Positions 54,226 to 64,000 of a stretch of 64,000 nucleotides of DNA are shown piece after piece (positions within the stretch are counted from its first letter, which is position 1; the number at the start of each line of letters is the position of its first letter). The position numbers were made by a program, and so were the translations under genes. Source of the stretch: Branchiostoma floridae (lineage: Eukaryota; Chordata; Leptocardii; Amphioxiformes; Branchiostomatidae); contig NC_049989.1 of the NCBI RefSeq assembly GCF_000003815.2, positions 14,758,502 through 14,822,501 on the forward strand, read 5' to 3'. The notes beneath the pieces were generated by a model. It was not told the DNA's origin. It saw only the letters and a program-made list of their open reading frames with translations, and searched no databases.

Positions 54226-54560
54226 GGGGCGGTGTGGCGTAAATGCAGAGCCTTTGGCCCCAATCCAAGAGGTTATAGGTTCAAATACTATCATGCTCCC
54301 GATGTAAATGCCCTTGGGAAAGGCACTTTACACGACTTTCCTCACTCCACCCAGGTGTAAAAAGAATGGGTACCTGGCTTCGGTTGGGGAGGTAAAAGGC
54401 GATGGGATGAGAGGGATGGGCTCCACCTCTCAACAGAGTGACCAAGACACAGTAGCTTACAACAACCTGCTGTCCATATGGTCTTAAAGCGCAATTAAAA
54501 TAGCGAGAAAACTTGCTGCTCTATTTACCATTGGACACCACAAGTGTCTGAACGAATGAA
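54226..54560 (+). repeat. tRNA-derived SINE (family 1), longest copy
   Basis: tRNA-like head GGGCGGTGTGGCGTAAATGC, B box GGTTCAAATACT, conserved core CCCTTGGGAAAGGCACTTTA then CTTTCCTCACTCC, tail GGTACCTGGCTTCGGTTGGG and GGGATGGGCTCCACC. Confidence 0.85.
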
Positions 54561-55016
54561 CATGTTATGTTTTTGAACATAAAATGAGCACTTAGGTAAG
54601 TCGTCATTGTATCTTAGCAACTGTCCAAACAAGCATTGGGGATTGTCGGTCTGTCCAAAACAACAGTTCTACTAGCCTAGCTACAACTTTGTGTCTTAGC
54701 AACGGTCCAAACAAGTCATTATGACGTTATGTTTTGCTGTTAGAGTCTTTCCGCTTGACGTAAGGAACGACCGAGTCAATTGCAAGCTGCGAAAAACATC
54801 ATTTGATCTTAACGGATGTAAGCATCATTTGATTCTGACAGATAGGTTGGCCTAAAAAACGAAGTCATGAGATCAAAACATGCTCTAGATGTAGGTTTCA
54901 ATGCTCGCAAAATCTTGGGTGCGCACATGCTTTGAAAAATAGCACTAAAGCTAGAGCTAATTGTTTGCCTCGTTCACAGACTTGTAGTTCCTACTTAGTC
55001 TCCAAGCAGACCCATC

Positions 55017-55202
55017 GGTGCCTTAGAGATAATATATCAAAGCTGGCAAAGGAGTATAGCCGGCCAAAGGGAGATAGCCGGCCAAGGGAGTCAAACGGGC
55101 ACCGGAGATGTTAATAGCGTCTGATCAGCCCGACTGGAGGCAGACCCTGGTGCCGCTATACTAAGTCCCTTGCCAGCTTTGATACTATTTCTAAGGCACC
55201 GT
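55017..55202. mobile_element. Foldback element (family GTGCCTTAGAGATA)
   Basis: GGTGCCTTAGAGATAATATA is inverted as TACTATTTCTAAGGCACC, with inner arms CAAAGCTGGCAAAGGA / TCCCTTGCCAGCTTTG. Confidence 0.8.
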
Positions 55203-55254
55203 AGACTAGTAGACTAGGCTTGTAGACTAGTTCCTAGTGGCTTTTGGGGCATTG

Positions 55255-55450
55255 CCTTGCTGTTTCGGTATAGCAGGGTATATTTTCTACAGGGAGGGTT
55301 TGCTAGGGTTTCCTCTTGACGTGCCCGATGCACCACCTCGGACGCAGCCCCAAACGAGATGCTCTACCAAAGATTGGTCTCCCAGTTACCAACTAAATGG
55401 AACAGGCATTTGAGGTTGCTACCAGTTGAGCTACAGGGACATCCCTGATT
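55255..55450 (-). repeat. tRNA-derived SINE (family 2), reverse copy
   Basis: CTACCAGTTGAGCTACAGGG ACATCC is the reverse of the tRNA-like head at 48256. The tail region GGGTATATTTTCTACAGGGA matches 56945-56965. Confidence 0.75.
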
Positions 55451-55699
55451 TTTGTCCTAAGAAATACATTACAACTGGATACTTATATCCGCTATCTCAG
55501 TCCTCATTAGATTGTTGGATATGCTAACGTTTTTACCTTGATTGTTTCCTGTTGATCCTACTTCTGACATAGACACATGAATGAAAAGTTTTGGCAATCA
55601 ATTGATGAAAGGAGTTGATGCAAGATGGACTTTCCTCTACACTGCAGGTTTTTGAAACCTTGATATTTACTCTTTACAATAAGTGCGGTGGGTTCTGTA

Positions 55700-56000
55700 A
55701 CGTGATCAAGGTTACCTCCATTTTATAACGTCCTATCCCAGGGACGGCCCTAACCTTGGCGTGGGACAGCGTAGCGCAGCGAGACCTTGTTCGGCCCGTG
55801 ACCGAGAGGTTCGAATCCGGTTGCCGTGTTGCCGATCTTGTGCCCTTGGGAAAGGCACTTTACACGACTTTCCTCACTTTACTCAGGTGAAATTGAGTAC
55901 CTAGCTTCGGCTAGGGCCGTCCCTCGGATAGGACGTAAAATGGAGGTCCGGTGTTTGGGGAGAACCACACCCCACGCACGTTAAAGAACCCCCACACGTG
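55700..56000 (+). repeat. tRNA-derived SINE (family 1) within a foldback segment
   Basis: Head GTGGGACAGCGTAGCGCAGC, B box GGTTCGAATCC at about 55810, core CCCTTGGGAAAGGCACTTTA. Flanked by CCATTTTATAACGTCCTATC and GATAGGACGTAAAATGG-type inverted sequences. Confidence 0.8.
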
Positions 56001-56140
56001 CGATGGTGCGGTGTGCGATGGTGCAAAATCCTTCCGTCTAGAATTGGTGATTCTCTACAAGGACTCCAGGAAGAACAGCGACATATCAGTCGCTAATGGA
56101 GATCTGTATATAACCAAACCAAATCAAACCAAACCGAAGC

Positions 56141-56285
56141 TAGGTACTCATTCCCACCTGAGTGAAGTGAGAAAAGTCGCGTTGAGTGCCTTTCTCGAGA
56201 GCACAACATCGGTGGCATATCAATGGGTTAGAACCCAGAACCTCTTGGTTTTGAGTTGAACACCTTGCTGTTACGATAGATGACC
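56141..56285 (-). repeat. tRNA-derived SINE (family 1), reverse copy
   Basis: GAAGCTAGGTACTCATTCCC, then GTGCCTTTCTCGAGAGCACA and GGTTAGAACCCAGAACCTCT (reverse B box). 5' truncated. Confidence 0.75.
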
Positions 56286-56999
56286 TCACAGATTTGGAGT
56301 GTACAGAGGACGCCATCCATGAAATTTACTTGCTGTGGCCCTGAAAGAGTCAAAGCCCCCGTTAAGTACTAGGAATATTGTTTTGGTCGTTTTGATGATG
56401 TTATGACACAGGTGAGCTCCTAGAAGTGTGCTTGGCATTCTAACAGCTTAAAAAAGCTTTTAAACGTCTTTTCTGATTTTCCTAACGGGCAGGTAGCCAA
56501 AGAACTTGTGGCACGTAGCATAGACACAGAATTAGCAGGCATAGAAACGGTTTACATAAGGTTTAGGGTCCTGGATTTCTTGCGGTAAGGGCGCCGGAAT
56601 GAAGGAAAGATGCTAATAGATGTGAGGGAGGTTTTGTTTCATGTTTTGAACTCCAGTTGTAATAAGATATTCATGGCGACGAAGAGAGGAAGAAGAGTTT
56701 AGTCGGAGTCATTTTTGTACCTGGTAGGAGGAGCAAAATTTCAGCATGATTGTTGTTGGGAAGGTAAAGTTATGTTCAGTCTTATGCTAAACTCCTCAAG
56801 TACCCTCAAATCAACCTAAGCCTATGGCTAAATACAATGTGCCTGACAATGCCAGGCACATTGTGGTAGTCTGTTTTTACGATCTAGTCGTTTATTGGGA
56901 CTCTATGGGAAAAGGGCACAAAGTTTCCTTGCTGTTCCAGTAGCATGGTATATATTTACAGGGAGGGGTTGCTAACCATTCCCCTTAAACGTGCTTGAG

Positions 57000-57180
57000 G
57001 CACCCCCTCAATCAAGTGACCCCTATTCCACATCCCTTCCGAAAGAAGGATGCAGTCCCAACTGATATGCCCGACCCAAGATTACACCGGGTCTCGAGCT
57101 CCCAGTTACCAAATAATTGGAACCAGCTGCAGGAGTTAAACTGTGATGCTGCTACCAGTTGAGCCACATGGTATCTCTCT
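57000..57180 (-). repeat. tRNA-derived SINE (family 2), reverse copy
   Basis: GGGTCTCGAGCTCCCAGTTA and GCTACCAGTTGAGCCACATG match the reverse of 48256-48420. The tail extends left to about 56930. Confidence 0.75.
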
Positions 57181-57419
57181 GTATAGTACCTACAGCAATT
57201 TAACAAGTCAAGCACATTTTCTGAATGCGCTCTCATATGATGTTTCAAAAACATACAATAACCTTTATTCAGTTCGTACCCAGCATAGAAGACACCCGAG
57301 GACAGATAAGTATAACGCATAACCCTGTGAAATTTATCTTAAGAAAGAATGGGCTTCTTAAACCACGATGCCCACACAATCTGCACGGCAGTTAACTTAT
57401 TATAAAAAGTTACTATAAG

Positions 57420-58126
57420 GCCACAGCAAGTAATTTCAAGGATCACATATCCTAGTGTACTTCATCTTAACTCTAAATTTAATGCAATAGTACAAAAAAA
57501 GATGGGTAAAAGATACAAGATTCTTAAATTCTCAAAATAGTGATAGTAAATGTTGTAAGAAGAATTGAAGCGACAAAAACACGGGTATCACAGCCAACAA
57601 ATATTTTATTTTTGTATCTAAGAAGTGCACAAAGTGACGCTGTGTGGTAGACTGGTATCACATACCAACTACACTTAAGTCTACTACACAAGTGTCACTT
57701 CTACAACTACCGAACTAATTCAAATTCTACAACTGCATTCATAGAGACTTAACTAGTTTCAAACATTTTTTGTGTGTCTTTGATTCGAAACCTGGCGTCC
57801 TGTGTGGCGTAACTGATAGAGCGTTCGGCTTGGAATCTAGAGGTCCCGAGTTCGATGCCCGCCGGGCCCCCTGAAGTTGTGCCCTTGCGAAAGGCACTTT
57901 ACACGGCTTTCCTCACTTTACCCAGGTGCGATAATGGGTACCTGACTTCGGTTGGGTAGGTAAAAGAAAAATTTGCCTTCTGTCTGCGTGTACTGTGTAT
58001 GTGGCACTGTTGATATAAGTTACTAACTTGAGTGCAGTGCCACATTGTCCTCATCTGTCCAAAAGCAAATTTCAAAAATGGCGAAACACTCGCTGATGTC
58101 AACCACAAAATCTACTTGCTGTGGCC
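57420..58126. mobile_element. Harbinger-like MITE, family GGCCACAGCAAGTAA, with nested SINE
   Basis: Starts GGCCACAGCAAGTAATTTCA and ends AAATCTACTTGCTGTGGCC, TAA on both sides. A family 1 SINE (about 57800-58060, B box GAGTTCGATGCC) is inserted in the interior. Confidence 0.85.
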
Positions 58127-58789
58127 TAATCACTCTTGACGGCAGCTTCCTGCCTTTACATGGTTTTAAATGTCGCGTATTCTCCACCACATCTGCCAAT
58201 GTGCAAGGTTCAGTGAACTCAATATTGGACCGTCCGTCCTACCCTCAGGGCCACTGCCCCAAGCTACATAGCTTTATTGAATATATGGTACTGACTGCAC
58301 ACTTGACTGATTCTACCGATCGCAAAGTCAACAAAGGTTATGAAAAAAGACAGAGCGTTGTGCCTTAGAGGAAAGTGCTTAATGTATAAGGCTTTTCTAC
58401 ATCGTGTCTTGTCATTTCCTTTTCTCCTGCGATGCTTGAATTCTTTCAGAAAAAAACCGTCTTTAGATTTCAAATCTTTGGAAACAAAGTTGAGGAACAT
58501 GCTTGATGTAACTGTTATATAAAATTATCTTTTGCTATATCACTTTTCGTATTTTTCCTTCTTTTTTTCCTTTACAACTTCGATGTTTGAATTGTCTTAA
58601 AAGAAATAGGAACGTCTTTAAATTTGGAATCCTAAGAAGCAAAGTTGAGGGACGTGCTTTATGTTTTTGTAACATCGCTTCTCATCCTGTTCTTTTTTTT
58701 TCAAGACAATTGTGATGTTAGACTTCTTTTAGCAAAAAAATGGAATGTCTTAAAATTTGAATTTTTTTCGTTGATGAATGTTGTTTGAT

Positions 58790-59160
58790 GACTATTTTTT
58801 TGGCAATATCATTTCTTCCGACATTCTTCATTTCTTCTGGTCAACTGCGACTTTGACCAGGACACAACACGATTACACAACCAGGGGACCTATGAGGGGG
58901 GGATTTAGTGACCATGCTATGGTCTTTGCTTACCATAGAACCAAAAGTCCCAGGCAAGAACCTAAGGTCACTTGTAGAAGAGTGTACAAATCGTTTAACG
59001 AGGAGAGGTATCGTGAAGTCCTGGCCAAAACCCCATGGAACATCATAGAAAATTTCCCAAGCATAGATGAACAGGTTGAGGTATGGGAACAGCTGGTAGT
59101 TAGTATAGCTAACACACATGCCCCTTTGAAAAAGTGTAAAGTGAGAGGTACACCTGTTTT
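58790..59160 (+). mobile_element. LINE endonuclease-linker fragment
   Basis: Reads GGFSDHAMVFAYHR (the SDH motif of APE-type endonuclease), then CRRVYKSFNEERYREVLAKT and APLKKCKVRG, which lead toward the RT domain in Jockey/CR1-type LINEs. Truncated at both ends. Confidence 0.8.
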
Positions 59161-59334
59161 TCTCCTTTTCTTATGAAAAACTAATTCTTTCAGAAACTAG
59201 AAAGGCAACATTTTTGAAAAAAATGCAGGATGTGGGCGAAGGGAAAAGAAAGCCAAAATCGCAAGAAAAGAAGCAACAAGAAAGGCAACATTTTCGCGAA
59301 AATGCAGCAAAAAGAAAAAAAAATTAAAAACATT

Positions 59335-59405
59335 ATCTGTCCACGGATTCGATCCCGGAGCGTTGGTTTACCACGCGTGAATACCACTGAGCCAGTGCTA
59401 CAACA
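59335..59405 (-). repeat. Degenerate tRNA-like sequence
   Basis: The minus strand has A box TGGCTCAGTGG and B box GGATCGAATCC at proper spacing, but acceptor and T stems do not pair. Probably a SINE head or tRNA pseudogene. Confidence 0.55.
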
Positions 59406-59469
59406 TGTTACAAGCGCACGTTTTAACAGGTATACAAATGTATTGCGTTGCTTGAACACGTCCGTTCAC

Positions 59470-59630
59470 CGTTGAATTTGCAAGATTCCAAGGTCCAATT
59501 TTCTGAAGATAACGTTTTTGTGTGAAAATTTATCAATCTCGTTCATTCCATGGCGGGCAACTTCTTCCTTGAGCGCCTGTTTGGTCGTCTCAGCTGCTAT
59601 AGTATTGTCAAACTGCATGCCGAATGCCAT
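59470..59630 (-). CDS. Possible first coding exon of an unknown gene
   Basis: Not recognised. An ATG at 59630 opens a 54-codon frame (MAFGMQFDNTIAAETTKQ, then ALKEEVARHGMNEIDKF) that closes at 59466, just past a possible donor AACG/GTGAAC (exon end 59470). It is hydrophilic, helix-prone and has no signal peptide. Upstream, a 150-bp tandem duplication carries several CCAAT boxes in the minus orientation, as expected for a promoter. No second exon was found to the left. It could also be chance. Confidence 0.3.
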
Positions 59631-59637
59631 TTTGTGT

Positions 59638-59910
59638 CCTGTGCGTTGATTGGTTCAGTTCTGCGTACACCCGAGACAGTCCGCGACTTTGTCCCAATCA
59701 AAAAGCTGGAAACGCGGAGTATATGTTGACAGCTTCCATTTTTTCTGAGTTCTGATTGGCTATTATCAAAGTCGATGCCGATTGTGTTCTGTGCGTTGAT
59801 AGGTTCACCTCTGACGTAAAACCGAGAAAGTGCGACTGTAAGCCAATCAAAAAGCTTGAAACGTGGAGTGCATGTTTACAGCTTCCATTTTTTCTGATTT
59901 CAGGTTGGAA
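59638..59910. repeat. Tandem duplication of 150 bp rich in CCAAT boxes
   Basis: GTGCGTTGATTGGTTC at 59641 and GTGCGTTGATAGGTTC at 59791 start two units. Both contain CCAATCAAAAAGCT followed by GAAACG and ACAGCTTCCATTTTTTCTGA. Inverted CCAAT/ATTGG sites lie in each unit. Confidence 0.8.
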
Positions 59911-60671
59911 TATGCAAATATCTGAGGAAAAACTAAATGTTGGGCTTCGCCCACATAAAAATGGGAACGCCTTGAAAACTTAAACAAACACAATTAAAGA
60001 ACAGACTAGATGCATAAATAGTTTGCAACTTTTTTCTCCTGTTTAGCTATTCTCTTGAAAAATTGTGACGTTGAAAGAATTAGATTTACTTGCAATCTCA
60101 AGAAGCAAGGTTGAGGAATGTGGTCATATTGCGCCCATTTGTGCCATTTTGCGAACTGCGACTTTGTTGAAAATTCATATTAAGAAATCGCAATTTCAGG
60201 CGACGAAATGTGCGACTTTGCGAACGGTACACTCCACTGAGATACCCGCTTAATTGCGACACCATGGCGGCCAGTCGAAAATTAGATTTGATGCATGATG
60301 ATGACTGGTATGCCTTACGGCAATGACTTGCAGACCTCTGGAGTTGTTCGGCTCGTTTATTATCAATTTGATTTGCGTTTCAGAGACAGTCTCTCTTATG
60401 CGTCACTCTTCCGCTCACGGCGCATCGCGTCCCCTGAGGCGTCGGCGGTGCATGCCCTCTCGTGGGTATTCCGTATCAGTCACATGTATCAGCTTTTGTA
60501 GAGCCCAATATCAAGAGGCGGGAAGGAAGCTTGTAACTTGTGGACTTGGTAGACCGCGCCAAATTTCAGACAAGCACCTATGTCTATGAAGCAACCCACC
60601 GAATAGGCGCCCTGTCCGCTTTCAGAATGATAATGGTAAATGATGCTGTCTATCATTCAGTTTGTAGTTAA
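59911..60671. other. No gene recognised
   Basis: Moderate GC with some open frames on both strands at 60300-60590, none with family features. Confidence 0.4.
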
Positions 60672-61070
60672 CCCTATTCAGACGGGGGGGGGGGGCTTTT
60701 GAGGCCTGCGCCAACTTTGATGTCCTATAACGCCAGAACGGCTTACGCTATGGCCACCAAATTTGGCGAGTTTTCCTAAAATATTATTGGCAACAAAGTT
60801 ACGAAGTTTGACAAATTTTCCATTTTTTCGTGTTGCCATGGCAACCGTTTGTTGACAGGCAGTTTTGCCAAAAATCACAATTTTGGGTTCTAACAATGTA
60901 TTTTTCACATTTATTTGCTATAATACTGATATTTTGTTACATAAAGAAAATATCATATTATTTAGCATATCTTTCATAATTATAAATGCATAAATTATGC
61001 TAATTTGATGACGTCATCGGCCCAAAATCCAAGATGGTGGACCGTATGGCCTGATCAAGAATAACAAGCT
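60672..61070. mobile_element. piggyBac-like TTAA element, left-end copy
   Basis: TTAA then CCCTATTCAGACGGGG. The interior GTTGCCATGGCAACCGTTTG and AAATTATGCTAATTTGATGA matches 13750-14000. The right end was not found. Confidence 0.7.
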
Positions 61071-63775
61071 AATTATCCCTTAAAATTTTTAACTACTTTA
61101 CCATCCCGGCCTGTACTTAGCTTTTGAGAGGAGAAACGTACAAGAAAGGTATTCTTCATTCATTCATTGTATTATACATTCTTCGAAAGGGTGTCCAATT
61201 TTTTTCCCATATTTGAGAGAGCATCCATGTGCTCTCAGAAGAATTGCAATAAAAAGTTAAAAGAAAAAACATCCGAAAGATTACCATAGTCTTAATTTTT
61301 ACGCCAGGGGCACGTAGTTGTTTTGCCTCTTCACATATGAAGAGGAAGAATATGAAAAATATGAAATAAGAAAGTGACATGGTCGTTTTGTAGTGATGGA
61401 TGTTCTCGGTATTAGAAGGCGTGCGATACCAGAAGTTGAAACAAATGTCACAGCCTGCTGTGGTTGGAGAAGTTCATTGGCCCGACACTCAATTCAATAA
61501 ACTCCACCGTTGTCTTACAGCACGTTCCAAACACGCCCTCGGCTTTCCTGCCTACATACAGGGACTTCCAAATAAGTACTTCAACATCAAACAGAAAAGT
61601 GTTTTTTTTCCACAAGTGCAGTAACGTTGGATTCACTGACCGGACGGTGACTGCACTGACTGTTATAATACCCTGTCACATTATCCACGATCTTCGGGCG
61701 AATCGATGGAAGATCGGCCATATTTAAGATCGACAGAGTGTTGCGCGTATTTTTCACCTGAAAACCGTCCCTGTCACATATAAGCTATACCTTGTACCTT
61801 GTACAATTGTTGTGCAAGAAAGTCATTATCATAAGCGAGGCTCGGGCGATTGCCGCAGAATCGTCGTCCGATCGATTTTTGCCAAATGTGACTGTGGTAT
61901 TAACAGAGCGCATGACTTTAAGAGTACTGTCTATTTATCACATTATTTTAGTTCAAAAGCGTTTCCCAGTCGAAAACCGTGTAAATTACTTGTACGTGAT
62001 AATGGTTGTCACAACTACTAGTGAAATAATGTCAAATTCTTTTGCAAGTGAAATAAAACGGTGCTGTCGCATTTTTGTCACTAATAGACTCAAGATTTGT
62101 ACTTTTACTAGTGAAATAATGTGATAGAGGGGTGTTATCACATTTTCACTAATAAACACAATCTTTGTACGATGTGATAGAGAGGTGCTAGTTATTGAAA
62201 TAACCGTTCGAAAAAAAGGTTATCACAACTTTTCCAACGATCATGTTTTCTTTCCAAAGATACTTTTCAGGGCTTAATAAATGTATTGGATAATTAAGTC
62301 TAATTTAAGGCCGAGGAATAAATGTTTTTTTTTTCAGTTGCCCAACCAACCCTATCAAAAATCTGCCGACTCCAGCAACTTTGTTTTTTTGGGGGGGGGG
62401 TGCAGCCGATGTCAAGAGGCGTAAGATTTCGACCTGAGTGGTAGAATTCAAAAGGGACACTCTATTAACAGATCGGGGCTTTGAGCATTTGATGTTAGAA
62501 TGTGTAGTAAAAATTGTATGTTTTTCGTTGTTTAGTTAGGCCACGTTGATTTGATGAGTATGGCTACCATCCTCTACGAATTTCAGAGCTAAAGAACGAA
62601 TTTTCTTCCGTTTTGTGTATTTTCTTGTCTTCTAAGTCATGCTTTTACGTATTACGCAGTATCCAAATGATAAAAAGATCGGCGAAAATAACACAACAGT
62701 GCCGCAGTGAACGAAGCCGCAGTGCCGCACCAGTACCCCAAGTGTAGCGAGATATATATACCCACATATGTACCACCGCGCCATAACGACCATGTTTTTT
62801 CAAGACCGCAACACGAAGCGCAACATTTTCCCTCAAGGCCTGACATGATTCTTCTTCAGCCATTCGGCATAATTGCTCCCTTTAAAACAAACGCACTTAA
62901 GGCACCGACAGATCACGCCGTCATTATAGTTTCCTTTTTATGTGTTTTCACTGGAGTGTAAATCGTGATTGACCTGACAGCAAGTGCTTTTTACAAAGCA
63001 AGTTAGTGACACGACAACTCTCTTTCATATTTGTCCACTCTTGGTTGATGCAACACACACTGACAGGAAGATTTTAACTTGTCACTTCTCGTCCAAGCTC
63101 GGCTATGAGATGTATAAACTCAATGGATAAGAGGACATGAAATTGTTAGAATGTTGTTGTACTTCTGTCAATTGCTGAGGCGGTCTGTTATCTTAAAAAT
63201 CACCCATAGTTTTTTTTCTTCTTTGAATATGTCATTGAAGTATAGTCATTGAGAACAAAAATAGAGAGGGACATTCTGAGTCTATTCCGGTCTATGTCCT
63301 AAGTAGTCTCTAAATTAAGAATTACCAAGAGTCAGATTTGTTTCTTTGAACTGTAAACTCAATTGATAAGAAAATATAAGTGTTGAAATGCAGTTTATTT
63401 GTAGGTTATTCATTAGCTGAAGAATACTTTTCTACAAGGACTCATTCATAGTCGGATTTGTATTTTCTTTTATTTGTAGAATCAATGGATAAGAAAACAT
63501 AAAAATATGAAATGTGGTTTATTTTGTAGGTTATTTTGTAGCTGAAGTGGTCTTTTCCACAAGGACTCATTCATAGTCAGATTTTTTCTTTGATCTATAA
63601 ACTCAACGGATAAGAAAATATAAAAGTGTTAGAATATATCTGATTTTGTAGTCCATTTGATGGCTTAAGAAGTCTGTTTTATTATCACTCATTCATAATT
63701 CGGGTTTTTCTTTGAAATATAAACAGAATGGACACGGTGTTTATTTAAAAACATATCTTGTTTTGTAGCCCTTAA
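61071..63775. other. No gene recognised
   Basis: Contains one end of the GGCCATGTTGAT family (GGCCACGTTGATTTGATGAG, 62541-62560). From 63130 to 63720 an AT-rich sequence repeats loosely about every 150-170 bp (ACTCAATGGATAAGA, AAACTCAACGGATAAGA, then AAGGACTCATTCATAGTC). Confidence 0.5.
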
Positions 63776-64000
63776 CCCTATTCAGACCGGGGGTTGGGTG
63801 AGTCTTGCGCCAACTTTGATGTCGTATAACCTTCCTATACTTGTCAGATATTATGTCTTTACCATTTTCTAAGAATTTGGTGGCCATACGACCCGTCGTT
63901 TAGGAGTTAGAGGACTTACAAGTGGAGGGCCTCAAAAGCACCAGCTCCAACCACCCCCAACCCCGTCCAGGGATGACCAAATAAGCCCAGTCTGAATAGG
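63776..64000. mobile_element. piggyBac-like TTAA element, short copy cut by the window edge
   Basis: TTAA then CCCTATTCAGACCGGGG, ending at the window edge in CCCAGTCTGAATAGG, the inverted end. This would be a MITE of about 228 bp. Confidence 0.8.

Noticed and set aside
59335-59405. Functional tRNA gene on the minus strand
   Set aside because: A and B boxes are present but acceptor and T stems do not pair.
62645-62863. Minus-strand ORF starting MAEEESCQALRENVALRV
   Set aside because: Plausible start, but no family match, no clear donor and no downstream exon; not enough support for a CDS.

Overview
The window is animal nuclear DNA, and the best guess is an amphioxus (Branchiostoma-type) genome. 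The reasons are small GT-AG split genes, exon-shuffled extracellular domains joined by phase-1 introns, many short inverted-repeat elements and tRNA-derived SINEs, and long CA/GT microsatellites. The species is an inference; no marker in the window fixes it. Three runs of exactly 100 N (726-825, 24063-24162, 44372-44471) are assembly gaps of arbitrary length.

Six protein-coding genes can be read by joining exons whose phases match. (1) 266-2251, minus: the first two coding exons of a CYP2-clan cytochrome P450; the rest lies left of the window. (2) 3538-10172, plus: the most unusual gene, in which a kringle exon and a sushi exon are joined in frame to a complete Cys-loop (nicotinic-type) ion-channel subunit. 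(3) 12402-24344, minus: a 12-exon organic anion transporter (OATP/SLCO, SLCO4-like) with its Kazal loop. (4) 26375-28679, minus: a compact three-exon rhodanese-domain protein. (5) 31359-35239, minus: a six-exon type I membrane protein with three thrombospondin type 1 repeats, one transmembrane helix and a tail carrying ITIM-like and PPxY motifs. (6) 42226-46297, plus: the first two coding exons of a class A neuropeptide-type GPCR (TM1, TM2); no later exon was recognised up to 64000. A possible first coding exon of a further gene lies at 59470-59630, minus.

The remainder is mostly mobile-element sequence: inverted-repeat elements with TA duplications (two families), TAA duplications (two Harbinger-like families) and TTAA duplications (piggyBac-like); hAT-like elements; foldback elements, one family carrying hammerhead-ribozyme-like cores; two tRNA-derived SINE families; four decayed LINE pieces; and a dispersed repeat whose copies contain most of the CA microsatellites. 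One Harbinger-like element ends exactly at the stop codon of the transporter gene, and a hairpin element abuts the acceptor of its second exon.

The genes do not form an obvious pathway. They look like independent neighbours: a P450 oxidoreductase, a putative chimeric ligand-gated channel, a solute carrier, a sulfurtransferase-fold protein, an adhesion/immune-like receptor and a peptide receptor. The 46300-64000 region is almost entirely repeats.
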